This document shows, one piece after another, positions 46,230 to 57,495 of a stretch of DNA of 64,000 bases (its first letter is position 1; each line of letters begins with the position of its first letter). The stretch spans positions 18,931,586 to 18,995,585 of the forward strand of contig NC_080589.1 of the NCBI RefSeq assembly GCF_029962835.1. Reading direction: 5' to 3'. The notes under the pieces are model-generated. The model worked only from the letters and a program-made list of their open reading frames with translations. It had not been told where the DNA came from and made no database searches. The DNA comes from Magnolia sinica. Taxonomy: Eukaryota > Streptophyta > Magnoliopsida > Magnoliales > Magnoliaceae. The position numbers and the translations under genes are program-made.

Positions 46230-47600
46230 ACAATAAGTTTCATCAACATGTCTGCTACGTTGTCGTAAGTGTGAATCTTATGTAATAAGATCTCACCATC
46301 TTCCAGTACATCATGAACAAATGATACCAAACATCGATGTGCTTGGTCCAAGTATGAAATATTGATTTTTTTTAATTATTATTATTAAGTGTAACATGCT
46401 CTGATTGTTACGGTGAATCACCACCACTTTTAACTTGAATTTTCATTCTTCTAGCAAACTATTCAACCCAACAGTTTCATTGCATGTTTACTCCACCTCT
46501 GTAGTAGATAAGGTCACCACTGACTGCAGTCTCGACAACCAATTAATTATACTGTCAGCCAAAGAGAATATATAACCTGTGGTAGTTCTTTAAAAAAAAT
46601 AATAATAATAATTTTTTTATTTACGATCTCCTACATAATCTACATTCATAAACTCAACCAACTTTAAATTTTAACTGTTATAACAAATAGCAACCTCAAA
46701 AGTACCATTTAAGTAACGAATGATCAACTTCATAGCATTTCGATAATCTGTTCCCCAGGTTCACCATGTATTTACTAATTGCTCCCACTGCTTGTGCAAT
46801 GTCTGGTTCGGTGCATAACATAACAAACATAAGGTTCCCTACTGCTGATGAATATGGTACTCGAGACATATGTCTTCTCCCCTTATGTGTTAGGACACTA
46901 ATATGAATACAACTTGCAACTAACAAGAATTGTAGTATTAATTGGGTTAGAATTCTACATGTTAAAGCGGCGCATAACTCTTTCAATGTAACCCCTCTAA
47001 GTTATTCAAACTTTTATGTTCTTCTTATTTTTAAGTACGATCATCCCATAAATCTAATCAACAACACCCAGATCATTTACATCAAATTTCCAAACCAAAC
47101 GAGCTTTTAATATTGCAATAGTATTTTCACTAGTACATGCAACTAGTATGTCATCCACATAGAATAACAAGATAATAAAGCCACTATTACCATAGCTACA
47201 AACATAGGTGCAATGGTCTGCCTCACATATTTAAAATCTTAAACTCACAGTGAAGGAATAAAACCACTTATACCAACACCTTGACGCCTACTTTAAACCA
47301 TTAAGTGATTTATTTAGTTGACAAAATAAATTCTTTTTGCTTTCCTTAATAAAGCTTGTGGGTAGTCTTATAATTTTCTTCGTTAAAAAATAAATCTCGC
47401 CAAATCACTATCTTATGAGTAGTAAAGTCTCACAATTTATACCATTTTGTTCTATTTGTATTACCAAGAAAATATACTTTTTGAACATCGTATCCAACTT
47501 AGTCATGTGCGCTTTGGAAATCCATACATAAGTGTCAAACCAAAACTATGAAAAAAAAATAATTAACAAGTTTTTAAACCATACTTTTTTAAAGATTTTA
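46230..47600 (-). pseudogene. Reverse transcriptase and RNase H remnants of element G
   Basis: 46696-46986 encodes MSRVPYSSAVGNLMFVMLCTE and PDIAQAVGAISKYM, the RT-RNase H link of copia elements. Near 47060-47200 a broken frame gives FYVDDILVACTSENT and LVWKFDVNDLG, so the catalytic YVDD is still readable. Many stops and shifts. Confidence 0.8.
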
Positions 47601-47629
47601 CAATCAAGTGCAAGTAATATGTTGTATTA

Positions 47630-48190
47630 ACGGCTTCCACCCAAAAACACTACTCGAGGCTAACCGAACTCAACATACTCCTAGCATGATCCATAAGCGT
47701 ACAGTTCATATGTTCTGCAACTCCATTTTACTATAGAGTACCAGGGACTGTGTAGTGCCTCTTAATGTCATACTCAGTGTAAAAATCCTTAATTCGTTCG
47801 AGGTGTATTCTCTTCCGTTAGCAGTTCTCAAACTTTTAATTTTATTTTCTTTTTATTTTCAACTAATGCTTTAAACTTGGCAAAACAAATAAAACATCAT
47901 ATTTTCTTTTCAATATATAAACCCATACTTTTTTGGAGAAATTGTCAATAAAATAAGTAAACTACTTTGAACCCCTCAAGGACTTGACTAGAGCCTCGTA
48001 AGTGTCAAAATAAATTACATTTAAAATATCTTTATTTTAAGTGGTGGACGAGAAAAAATGAACTATGTGAAGCTTTCCAAATGGACAATCCTCACAAAAA
48101 TCTAAATTAACATACTTTAAATCAGGAAGTAAATTCTAATCAAGAAGTACATTTAGTCTTTGCTTATGCAATTTAATCACCTGTGCCAAC
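47630..48190 (-). pseudogene. Integrase remnant of element G
   Basis: Near 47690-47780 the minus strand reads NGVAEHMNCTLMDHARSML, the segment around the catalytic Glu of copia integrase. The remainder is too decayed to delimit. Confidence 0.65.
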
Positions 48191-48296
48191 TTGTATTAGA
48201 GTCTATTGTTGTGTTTTTTAGAATAAAAATAATTTTAAAAAATTAAAGTTATTTTTAAAAAGTAAATAAATATATTAATTATTTAAACTTTCCATA

Positions 48297-48510
48297 AATA
48301 GTATGTATAGCTAATTGGTAAGAGAATGGGTTTTTGCTTATGCAACCAGGGCTTAAATCTCCTTCACACGACGTGGACTGTAGGGCTGCTTGGACGCTTT
48401 ATTAGGCACACTTCGCATGTGCACATCTTTGCAAAGAGCAATAAGAGCCTTAGTCTTTTTGGGTCATGGTACAACTAGAATTGAACTAGGATCTACCCTG
48501 ATGTTTTATT
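48297..48510 (+). mobile_element. Possible tRNA-derived SINE
   Basis: TAGCTAATTGGTAAGAGAATG resembles a pol III A box (given in parts: TAGCTAATTGG and TAAGAG), and GGGCTTAAATCTCC about 35 bases on resembles a B box. A body with CTTTGCAAAGAGCAATAAGAG follows. Spacing and text fit the tRNA-like head of plant SINEs, but neither a poly-A tail nor a target duplication is evident. Confidence 0.4.
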
Positions 48511-49100
48511 AACTTTTTGTTGATTGAGAGTAATTGTGACATGATTGTACATGTAGCACCTGTGTCATGTGTCACTCATGTGGATACAGTTTTTACTGTT
48601 GGATAACTGTTTGTCTGAATGGGTACAGATATAACCGCCATAGGACAAAGAGTTATGTCCTTTCATGAAAGGTTATTGTTTGCTGTGAATGGGTATGGAT
48701 TTCTTAAAGAGGCACATTAGCATCTCTTCAGGAAGAAATCCATAACCTTTCAATTGATATAAATCCTGGATACTATAATCTAAAAGTGAATACTCTTAAT
48801 TCTTAAGATTATATCATCTTTTGTGCAATTACTCTCGATTTGACATCTTACTAAGTTTTTATGAACGTCCTAAAGGCATATTGGTGTCAAAACTAAAGAT
48901 TTTTTCAACACTTAAGTGTGCAAAATTTCGTGTTGAAATTCGGATTGAGAGTTCATTGTATCCTGAAGACAATTTACAGATTTTCTTCGTTTGCATTTGC
49001 TGGAACTTCCAGAAAAAAGGCAGCAAATCTGTCTTAAAAAATTGACTATTCACGTCGAGCCTTGAACCTAATAAATCTGATTGTCTCGTTATCTTTTTCT
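48511..49100. other. Unassigned stretch inside element G
   Basis: Contains GATTGAGAGTAATTGTGACA and, 320 bases on, TGCAATTACTCTCGATTTGACA in inverted-looking form (each given in under 20 bases: GAGAGTAATTGTGACA and GCAATTACTCTCGA). It may be an inserted LTR fragment. No coding potential recognised. Confidence 0.4.
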
Positions 49101-49128
49101 TTTATCCTCCGTTGTCTACAAAAAACAC

Positions 49129-49542
49129 TTAATTTCTAACATTCATGAAATTAGCAACAATAGCATTGTCAACCATGGTATCTTTAATTAAACGATATAA
49201 ACCATTCATTAACTCTACTTTCACCACCACCATTACCCATTTTGCAATTTTCAATTGACTTTTTTCATTCAAAATTTTATAATTGTCTTCATTAAACTTT
49301 TTTAATGATAGAAAACTCTTCCACAGCTTTAGTATATGTCGCATAATATAAATTGTACATGTGATACCATCAAGCATAGTAATTTTAACATCTTCAATCC
49401 CCACAAATTTGTATGTATTATCATCACCCATGTAAATTGTGCTGTCATCACATAATTGATATATGTAGAAATAATCTCTGTGTAGAGTCATAGGAACAAA
49501 GCATCCAAATTTAAGATCTAATGATGACTCAAATTGTCTCAT
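49129..49542 (-). pseudogene. Protease / pre-integrase remnant of element G
   Basis: A 137-residue frame with IYMGDDNTYKFVGIEDVKI and MLDGITCTIYIMRHI, equivalent to the segment after the protease active site in copia polyproteins (GNN.xCKVVGIGTIKI...DGVVRTL). The DSG motif itself is not readable. Confidence 0.8.
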
Positions 49543-49879
49543 GGAATCACTACAGACAACATTTTCCTATCCTCAAATGAATTATTTTTCTCAACTAAAT
49601 TTCTTTGGGAACATTTGAATTTGATGCTTGATCATGTGAATGAAGTTTGTATTTTATTTGATATGCTTTCTTGGGTTTACAATTTTTAGGCAAATGCCTA
49701 TGTTTTCACAATTCTAAATTTTACATATTTCGTGCCCTTTCGACTTGGATCTCGTTTGATCTCTCCCACTGATACTATTCTTAATAGATTTTCATCTGAC
49801 TATTATAACATCACTTGTAGATTTTCCATGTGTTTTTTTGTAAGACTATTCGGTAAGCAATATAAACACAATTGAATCT

Positions 49880-50282
49880 ATTTTGAGATCAAAGACCATA
49901 AATGAGATTCATGATCAAACAATCTCATGAATCTAGCATCGAACATAACATTAGTGCAACATTTTTTTTATCGTCAATCTTTACTTCGACCACTGTCATT
50001 CTGCTAATCAAGGTATTAAACTCATTAAAGTGTTATTGCAAAAAGGACCCTTCATCTTCAAGTTATACAATTGCCACTAGATAAATATTTTGTTCGACAT
50101 CGATTTTCCTTCATATAAGTTTCTCAATTTGGCTCCACAAATCTTTTGCAGTAATTTGAGTGGACACATTAAACAAAACCTTTTGCAATTTGTCTTTTAA
50201 ATACATCGTCTTTCGTCTTTTCAAGCTTCTTTTCATTTCCTTAAATCGCAATTGCACATCCTTCTTTAATAATCACCGCATT
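49880..50282 (-). pseudogene. Gag remnant of element G (distal part)
   Basis: On the minus strand NAVIIKEGCAIAI, then KLQKVLFNVSTQITAKDLWSQIEKL and QLYNLKMKGPF in shifting frames, a typical copia gag. It would continue the N-terminal piece at 53094-53165 if the inserted LTR were removed. Confidence 0.75.
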
Positions 50283-53093
50283 TGAAATATATTGGCAATT
50301 TTTTTTTTTGATATTTTTTTCTTTCTAATTATTTAATATAATCGATCATCAAGTGGGTCATTTTAACCATTTAAACTAATATTTGTGATAATCCGTCCGT
50401 TGGATGACCAATTCAAATAATGAATCATCAATCCAAACCATCCAAATTAAATAGTAACTGATTAATTTTCAAATCTACCATTAAAATTATCATCTAATCG
50501 ATGTATCATTAAGATTTTGAGATTTCCCATCGGATCACTTGATCTTTTTATAGATAACTATTTAATATGTTCGTAGACACAATATCAGTAATGCCATATA
50601 AAATTTTTGACTTAAACAAAGATAAAAGGCTAAGAATTCTTATACCATTAATTTTAATATATTTTGTGGACCTTAGTAGAGTACACTAATTTCTTATTTC
50701 ATGACTCTAGTATAGTTTCAATACTATGATTTTAAATTATTTTAGGATATGTAAAAAAACCATAAAAATTATCCATATGTATTATAACCAGACATTTGAG
50801 CATGACCCATAGTATTGTACATTTATTTTTTTTCCTTGAAATTATTTTTTTCCATGATCTTTATAATAAAAGCTTTATTTCGATATAATGATGGGACATA
50901 GAAACTTTAGATATGGCCCACACTATCGTGGCATGTATATACTCGATTTATACACCCTATTTCACATGAACGCATGTGTATAATATTTGGTGCACTGCCT
51001 CCTCTATGTACACTTATAATTTTTCTATAATTAACTATGGTCATTTTGATAAAGGAATAATTTTTACAAGATGACATAAGGTATAAACAATTTAATCATG
51101 TGCTTAGATTAAGAAGACTGTACTTGTGGGACCCACATCTTTATAACACGTACACGTATTGGTTACAACCCCGTCCACCATAAAACCTCTCATCCTTAAT
51201 ATAAGAGTTACATGCACTTAACATGTGTTTATCACATGTTACATGTGCATGTGCATTAATGTAAGAGAGCTTTGGCTCCTCTATATAAGGTATATCAAAC
51301 CACTTATTGTAAGCACTCACAACGAGAGAGAGAGGGAGGTAAAGAATATATTAAAAGAGAAGTTATGATAGTATACCTCCTTATTTAAATCGTTTATTGG
51401 TAAGTGCTCTAATACTAAATATAAGTGAGCCCCTCCACAAGATCATATCTATCATATTAAATAATTTACGTTTCTTATATCATATATTGTGTTATAATCT
51501 TATAAGTGAAAATTTCATTATAGACATTAGTGTGAAAGTGGGTCACACATAAAATTAACGGTACTTTTAGAAATCTTATTCATTAAGTGTAAATATGGAT
51601 TGAAGACCTTATAAATTTAGATCTATATTGTTAAAATTAAGTGAAATATCATAGTAATGATCTTGACCATTAAACTAATGATCGGGTCCAATCCAATCGT
51701 TAATTAAAGGTTTAATAGACTAATTAAGGGAATAGATTTAAGAAAATTAAAAATCTACTTGATTTAATGTTAGATTGGATCATCTGATCAAAGATCAATC
51801 AGGACCATTAGACTAATATCGTAGAAAATAAGAAAATAAATGGTCGGATTTGATGGATCTAAACATCCAATTGTCTTTAAGGTAGATATTGATCTTAAGT
51901 TGAACGTAACAAAGATTAATGTATTTAATTTATGGTTAGAAACATGGTAAATTGACTGTCTACGGCTTAGATCTAAGAAATTATGGACTTAATTAACCGA
52001 TTTAATGAACTAATATAATAATCTTATAATCTTACCACTTTTTAAAAGTGTTTCAAGAAAATAGACACTAAGTAAAGAAAAATTAACTTAATATTTATAG
52101 TCTAGTCATGACTTTAAAAAAAATGAATTTTTTATGAATCATAAACTTGAGTGTAGTCATCAGATTTATGAAGAAATGATCAAAATATCAAAATGGTCAA
52201 ATAAGGAATGGACGTTATGAGTAAGTAGTTACTATCACAGATGAATTTTTCCGCATGCGTTGCATAACATTACATGCTTATTTTTTATTAACTTTTATAA
52301 TCTATTAGTATTTGTGTGAGTATGCACTTGCATTATATTTGATATGTTATTCTGAGATCACAAGACAACTTGGGGATTGAGTTATCCCTTAAATTATCGG
52401 GTAGTGTTCCCAATAGAACCTAAGTTGGTACCAATAGAGTCTCCTCCTTGGACTACGATTAAGGTCGGGGAATGAATTTGGTCATCTTTAGAGTGGGCCA
52501 CTCATTACCAGACTACGCAATTACACACAATACATGAGATACCTCAAGCCAGCATTCGTACAGGATGTGAGTAAATTCCTACACATTTGCGCTCATATGG
52601 ATTTCGGTTGGATGAGTGTTGACAAGCCAGACGCTATGCGTAGCTATGACCCCGGTTGTTCACTAAAGATAATGTTTATGTGCTAATATGGCATACTAAG
52701 ATTCATGTATATGCACTTGTAACATACTTATGTTATGAATTCATGTGTATAACTATTTACTAGGTTATTAGCTTATTTAGGTGATTGGAAAATAATCCGG
52801 GGTAAGGAAGTGAACTGAATTATCCGCATGTGGAGTGATAACTTTGAAAAACATGTTCTTGGAGATTTACTGCAAGAATAAAGAATTTTTCATTTTATAC
52901 TTATTGCTTTGAATAATTATGTATGAACTTAGGCTGGATATCAAACGATAAATAATTAATACTCTTGACTGGCTGCATAATGATTAATTAAGTTTACTAT
53001 TTGTGTATAATATTACCCATTCCCCATCGAGTCACACCTTCGATTGAACGACTGAGTTAAGCGAACTTGGGTTTCTAGATTCAAGGTGTGACA
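50283..53093 (+). mobile_element. Possible solo LTR (about 2.8 kb) inserted in gag of element G
   Basis: Bounded by copia gag on both sides. It starts TGAAATATATTGG and ends CAAGGTGTGACA (TG...CA), the end resembling that of LTR S. A CTATATAAGG box lies at about 51281 in the plus direction. Flanking pentamers GCATT and TCGTT are not identical, so a target duplication, if present, has decayed. Strongly AT-rich, no coding potential. Confidence 0.5.
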
Positions 53094-53215
53094 TCGTTCA
53101 TCTTGAATTCCCACAACGCATAATTAAATCCGTTGAACTTCGACGCCTCGAATATAGTAGAACTTAATATAACAATTTGAAACACAATTGTAAAACAAAC
53201 ACTAACACCAATCTT
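53094..53215 (-). pseudogene. Gag N-terminus of element G
   Basis: The minus strand encodes FEASKFNGFNYALWEFKMND, the conserved start of copia gag, ending where the LTR-like insert begins. Confidence 0.75.
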
Positions 53216-53236
53216 GTGTTAGTTTCTCAATCTTGG

Positions 53237-53250
53237 GCTCTAATACCAAT
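53237..53250 (-). promoter_or_regulatory. Primer binding site of element G
   Basis: The minus strand reads ATTGGTATTAGAGC, an initiator Met tRNA type site beside the 5' LTR. Confidence 0.7.
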
Positions 53251-53710
53251 TATTAAATAAAATGCCCGCACATGAGCAATTTAGGCAAGGTCAAAATACA
53301 AGAAAAATGCTAAACAAAAATCAAAAGGGCCATACAAAAACAAAATACGAGAGGCACAAAAACTTACATGACTCAACAATATGACTACTCCATGAGGGCA
53401 ACAATAAATTTTTTTTTTTTTTTTTTTTTTTTTTCAGTAAATATAAGAGAAATATAAATATAAAGCTTGCCTCTCTCCCACCCTACATGCTAAATTCCAT
53501 ACAAATGAATACCCCAAAAGATAAATTAATAAAATGCCTACCTTTTTCTTATCAATGGCCTTCTTTATATGGAGCACCACATGAGGGATGATGTTAAACA
53601 AAACATGAAACTAGGCTACATCCTGTATAACCATATGGATGGCCATACGCAAAGACGGACGCAGCAAGGAGAGTTGTCTCCAAGAGAGACATGAGAGAGA
53701 ATAACAAATA
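53251..53710 (-). repeat. 5' LTR of element G (outer border approximate)
   Basis: Aligns with 45669-46140. Contains a poly-T run at about 53409-53434. The terminal TG has mutated (plus start TATTAAATAAAATG). Confidence 0.65.
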
Positions 53711-54180
53711 TATGACAAAAAGGTCCTTAAAACACTAAATGGGCGTGTTTAGGCTGATAATCACTTCGAGGATTGATGTGGGCCTTTAAGGCTAGTATTC
53801 TAGGCCCAAAAGCTCAAAAAGCCACCTCAACCCATCAACAGCCTTAGGCATATGCAAATGAAATTTATTGGTCAATAAGGCAGTCAATAGGTCGGCTTGA
53901 GGTCTGTCCAAGCCCAACCCACAAAGTAAAATTAGGCTACACCCCGTACGTTATATCATGGGCCAAAACAAATGTCTGGTCCCTAAACCGTGATGAGTAA
54001 GTACAACCCTTGTCCTAAACCAGTCTGCAGCCGAGCCTGAACACTTTTGTATAAAAATCTGGACTGTTCATTAAATGCATCTTGCATGATATGGACAGAA
54101 ACGCCCTTGAAATCTTAAATGGGCTGGGCTGGGCTGATGAGCTCTTAACAAAAGCTTGAGACCGATTGATTATGAAACGA
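53711..54180. other. Unassigned stretch with dispersed repeat
   Basis: 53905-54090 resembles 45535-45668. No gene. Confidence 0.45.
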
Positions 54181-54515
54181 GAAATGCTCACCGGTGCATC
54201 TTTTCACATGAGCACCCATGCACACCTTTGCACACGTGTCGTAGGCTCTAAATATGGACGGTCCATGTGATGTGGCACCACTTGAAATCCTATAAGCCCA
54301 ATTTTTCAGCCTGATCCAAAACTTTAGTTGGCTATAACAAAGAAAAATACAAATCAAGAGAGGAAACTATTTTCTTTTGCCATGGTCTACTAGACTTTTG
54401 TATCGGGCTGAAAGTTGGGCTAGTAAGGTTTCAAGGGGTGCTGCATCAGGTAGACTGCATCACGTGGACTGTTTAGATTCTGATCCCATGACACGTGTGC
54501 AAAGGTGCGCAATCT
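54181..54515. mobile_element. Sixth palindromic MITE copy
   Basis: Same family as 41131-42492: left arm TGAGCACCCATGCACACC to AGTTGGCTATAACAAAG, right arm TTGCCATGGTCTACTAG to CGTGTGCAAAGGTGCGCA. The right arm has a small internal duplication (GCATCAGGTAGACT / GCATCACGTGGACT). Confidence 0.85.
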
Positions 54516-55340
54516 CCTCTGTTGGCTTGAAAGAACCAGCAAGGGAGTAAGAAAGCGGGCGCTATATTGAATTGGGCCATTGCTTGCTCGCGCTCAACAA
54601 CAGCCCTGGTCAGCCCTTGGGATGCAAGCCTAATCACTCCAAAAGATATGGTTGATGGGTGATCCGAACATTACACGAAAGAATCAGATTGTTAAGATCA
54701 TCCATTCAATGTGATTACGGACCATTTTCCATAACAGAAGGCCCACATTTGGACCATCTGGATTGATTGAGATGGTTTAAGCTGATATCATTCCCACACG
54801 TTCTGGGTAGTTTAGAAAGCTGGCTGAGTTAACTCGGCAACCCCGTTCAACTCGACACTGAGTCAACAACCGCATTCTGCCGAGTAATCGAGTCAAAGTA
54901 CAAACCCTAAACCTAGGACAGACAATATATAAATGCTCGGTATAATTCCACCACCAGATAAAGAAAAGCAGAAAATAAAACCACATGACTCGAATCGGTC
55001 CGATCAGAGGCGAAAAATGCCGGCGGGGAAACTTCTTCCTCCCTTCGCTTTATGTCTCCATGTTTTCTGATGTACTGTAAATTCCTTACGAAATCATCCA
55101 GGGTTGATTTCGTAATTCGTTATTGATTATGGGGTTGTTATATAAATACGAGCTAAGAGTCCAGTAGGTTTGTGTGTGGGGCTACCATGGCGTGCATCTT
55201 TCATCAAACCCGTCAATCAGGTTTAACTCACTCAGGTGGGCCGTACAGACTTTTAGAAGCAGTTGTTTTGGATTTCTGCATTTACCCCATCTCATTTCCC
55301 AGCAAAAAGCTGGGATTTCCCAACGGCTCTTTTTTGAAAG
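54516..55340. other. Unassigned stretch upstream of the promoter-like segment
   Basis: No gene or element recognised. A short frame on the minus strand (54777-54986) has no family resemblance. Confidence 0.5.
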
Positions 55341-55346
55341 ATTGGC

Positions 55347-55354
55347 TATAAAAG
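55347..55354 (+). promoter_or_regulatory. TATA box of a candidate Pol II promoter
   Basis: TATAAAAG, about 40 bases upstream of a TC-rich leader. Good match to plant TATA boxes. Start of transcription would be about 55377-55385. Confidence 0.6.
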
Positions 55355-55379
55355 GAGAGACCACCTCCTCTCTCCAACG

Positions 55380-55389
55380 ACTCCCAAAC

Positions 55390-55432
<43 letters not shown>

Positions 55433-55524
55433 GGCAGTTAATCTCGGTACCGGCTCCCTTTCCAGCGAGGTTCGTACCATCTGACCGGAAATCTCTTTAC
55501 ACCTGCGAGCTTCCTCCTGCACAG
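55380..55524 (+). other. Candidate 5' leader exon with (TC)19 tract
   Basis: (TC)19 at 55391-55428, then a unique leader ending CTGCACAG, followed by a strong donor GTATGT (55525). TC-rich leaders with an intron in the 5' UTR are typical of plant genes. The ATG-less segment is joined to the exon at 56431 if the acceptor CTAACATCAG is used. Confidence 0.5.
55391..55428 (+). repeat. (TC)19 microsatellite
   Basis: Nineteen uninterrupted TC units. Confidence 0.97.
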
Positions 55525-55736
55525 GTATGTATTCTTCTTCTTCTTCTTATTTTTTCGCCAGCCCCTGCACGACGGAGTCGGTCCAGGCAGCTTCGATGGT
55601 AACCCTGAAAGTGCCCAGGACGGTAGTGGTTGGTGCTGGAAAAGTCCGTGGGCCCCACCATGATTTATTTCTTATCCACTATGTCTATCCCTTTTGCTAG
55701 GTCATTTTAGGGCATTGGCCCAAAAATGAGGGAAAT

Positions 55737-55980
55737 CCAAATCTTAGTTGGACCACACCACAGGAAACAGTGGTGACTGGTGATTGAATGCAGGCCATTT
55801 AAAACTTCCGCCGTAATGTTTATTTGCCATCTGTTGATTAGGCTACACAGACACGGATGAAGGGAAAACACAAATATCAGCTTGATCCAATCCAACACTT
55901 TCGTGGCCCCCACAAAGTTTTTAATTGTGAGCGTTCAAACACCCTTGTTTCCTGTGATGTGGTCTACCCAAGATTTGGAT
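55737..55980. mobile_element. Fold-back MITE inside the leader intron
   Basis: Left arm ATCTTAGTTGGACCACACCA, CAGGAAACAGTGGTGA and ATTTAAAACTT; right arm the inverse: AAGTTTTTAAT, TTGTTTCCTGTGATGTGG, TCTACCCAAGAT. About 244 bases with arms near 70 bases. Related text is at 61980-62120 and 38395-38620. Confidence 0.7.
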
Positions 55981-56436
55981 CTCCCTCAATTTTGGGTTCA
56001 TGACCTAAAATGATCTGGAAAAATGGATGGATGGTGTGGATACAATCCATACATCATAGTGGAGCCCACAACCCCAAAAAAATTATGGATTATTTTATTT
56101 TATTTTATTTTGTCTTCTAATAAAATCCATACATCATGGTGGGTCCACATCCTGATTTGACCTTTTTTTTGGGGCCCACAAATTTGGAACCATGTGGTTA
56201 GAATGGTTCTATTTGGGGGAGAACTTGTTTTGACTCACACTTGAAAGATCGTTTGGGTGGGTTAGCTTTATTGTTTACTATTGCCTAAAAAGGTGTCCCT
56301 AGTGGAGGGCCCGACCCCTCAACAACTGTGCAGTAAATAGGCAAAAAGATAACAAGTATAATTTGAACATAAGTTTCCATGTATTGGAGGGCCTTTTCAA
56401 AATCCGTAATGGTTGTTTCTCTAACATCAGGTTACC

Positions 56437-56610
56437 ATGTCAGATGATTCCGTTTCTCGCACAGATTGCTCCATCTCAGAAGTATCCGACATTTCAAATG
56501 GTGATGCGGGTATGGATTACATTATATTAGTTGTGGCAGTTGTTGCTGGTACGATGGTAGCAAATTGCTATCAAGAAAATTATACAATAAAAGATTCACA
56601 AGAACATTGA
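56437..56610 (+). pseudogene. Short ORF after the leader intron, possible truncated HARBI1-type N-terminus
   Basis: A 57-residue frame, MSDDSVSRTDCSISEVSDIS..., with a Ser/Asp-rich start and a hydrophobic stretch (IILVVAVVAGTMVANCY) before QENYTIKDSQEH. The ATG is six bases after a good acceptor (CTAACATCAG, 56421-56430). The layout (acidic start, hydrophobic helix, then aromatic/basic residues) is reminiscent of the N-terminus of plant HARBI1-like nucleases, but the match is short. It stops far before any catalytic region. It might instead be a short peptide of a host transcript. Confidence 0.4.
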
Positions 56611-56759
56611 CGAGATTGGACATGCACTTAGTCTGCAAATGCAATTGTTAAGGGTTTATGATCTACAGGCACTTAGTTGGGTGATGACTACTTCTCAGAG
56701 GAGATATATCTGCAAGTTGAACAAGCTAGGGGAATTGCTCCAAATGTGGGAGTGTTAGC

Positions 56760-57035
56760 TCTAGTATGTAAGAAGAAAAAGAAGTACTCCCCAAGGGGGT
56801 AATGCAAAAATTGGATCGCCTATGCGACGCAATCGGGGAATATAGCTGGAGGGAGAGGAATTTGCCGGTACAAGTGTGGAAGGAGTTGAAAAATCTCACA
56901 ACCATTGATAACGATATGATGTGGAAGGCCGCCAACTATCTTGCAAGGTGCCTAAATTTAGCTAGGCATTTTCTAGGAATTGACCCTAAGCTTTAACATG
57001 AATGGTTGAATAGGACCATTCGATGGTAGATTTAT
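56760..57035 (+). pseudogene. C-terminal part of a Harbinger-type Myb/SANT-like protein
   Basis: Frame 56802-56996: MQKLDRLCDAIGEY, LPVQVWKELKNLTTIDNDMM, AANYLARCLNLARHFLGID, then a stop and EWLNRTIRW in the same frame. It is similar in pattern to the C-terminus of the Myb/SANT-like protein at 57928-58497 (GRLWEELENIATIDSSMM), but from another subfamily. The DNA-binding half is missing. Upstream the lysine-rich RRKRSTPQGG is in another frame. Confidence 0.7.
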
Positions 57036-57495
57036 TCTAAATGTTATTATCTAGGGTTGTTTTGTATTTGGATAAATGAAGGCATATGGTTAATTGTGGG
57101 TTTTTTTTTTTAAAATTTTATTTAATAAATGTGCTTATGGTTAATTGTTTTATATTCAGTTGTTTGTCGTCATAAAAGGGCATTTGAATTTGTGGGTCCA
57201 CTTCTATGGGCTTGGTTTAATGTGAGGATCAACCTAAGCTTTATTGAGATGAGCTTAACCCAATGATCCATCTTAAAATCCACTCTTATATGTCATTTGA
57301 ATATTTTCTTAAGGATTTAGTTCTCTAAGGGCTTGTTTGGATGCCTGTAAGTTGGGTAAGTGGGAAATGACTTACAGGGTAGTCACTTACAGGTGGTGTT
57401 TGGGAGAGGAAAATCACGTGTAAGTCACTTACAAGCAAATCTACCAAAAAACCGCAGGGGGATGGGGGTGAGAAGTCACTTCCCTGTAAGTCACT
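57036..57495. other. Stretch with an outer Harbinger-like terminal sequence
   Basis: From 57330 GGGCTTGTTTGGATGCCTG begins a sequence rich in GTAAGTCACTTAC-like phrases, related to the inner terminal repeat at 57496. It may be a truncated MITE of the same family. 57036-57329 holds nothing recognised. Confidence 0.5.

Larger units (their letters stand above)
45669..53710 (-). mobile_element. Old Ty1/copia element G, with nested insertions
   Basis: Two diverged LTRs of about 470 bases (45669-46140 and 53251-53710) share phrases such as GGAGAGTTGTCTCCAAGAG, CTACTCCATGAGG and CACACAGATG/CGCAAAGACG with a poly-T tract. Between them, on the minus strand, are a primer site, gag, protease, integrase, RT and RNase H in copia order. 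All reading frames are broken. The gag is split by an inserted LTR-like segment (50283-53093), and the integrase/protease part by a SINE-like sequence. Confidence 0.75.

Noticed and set aside
48821-49053. Opposed ORFs of 64-74 codons
   Set aside because: Inside the decayed copia element G region, no recognisable family.
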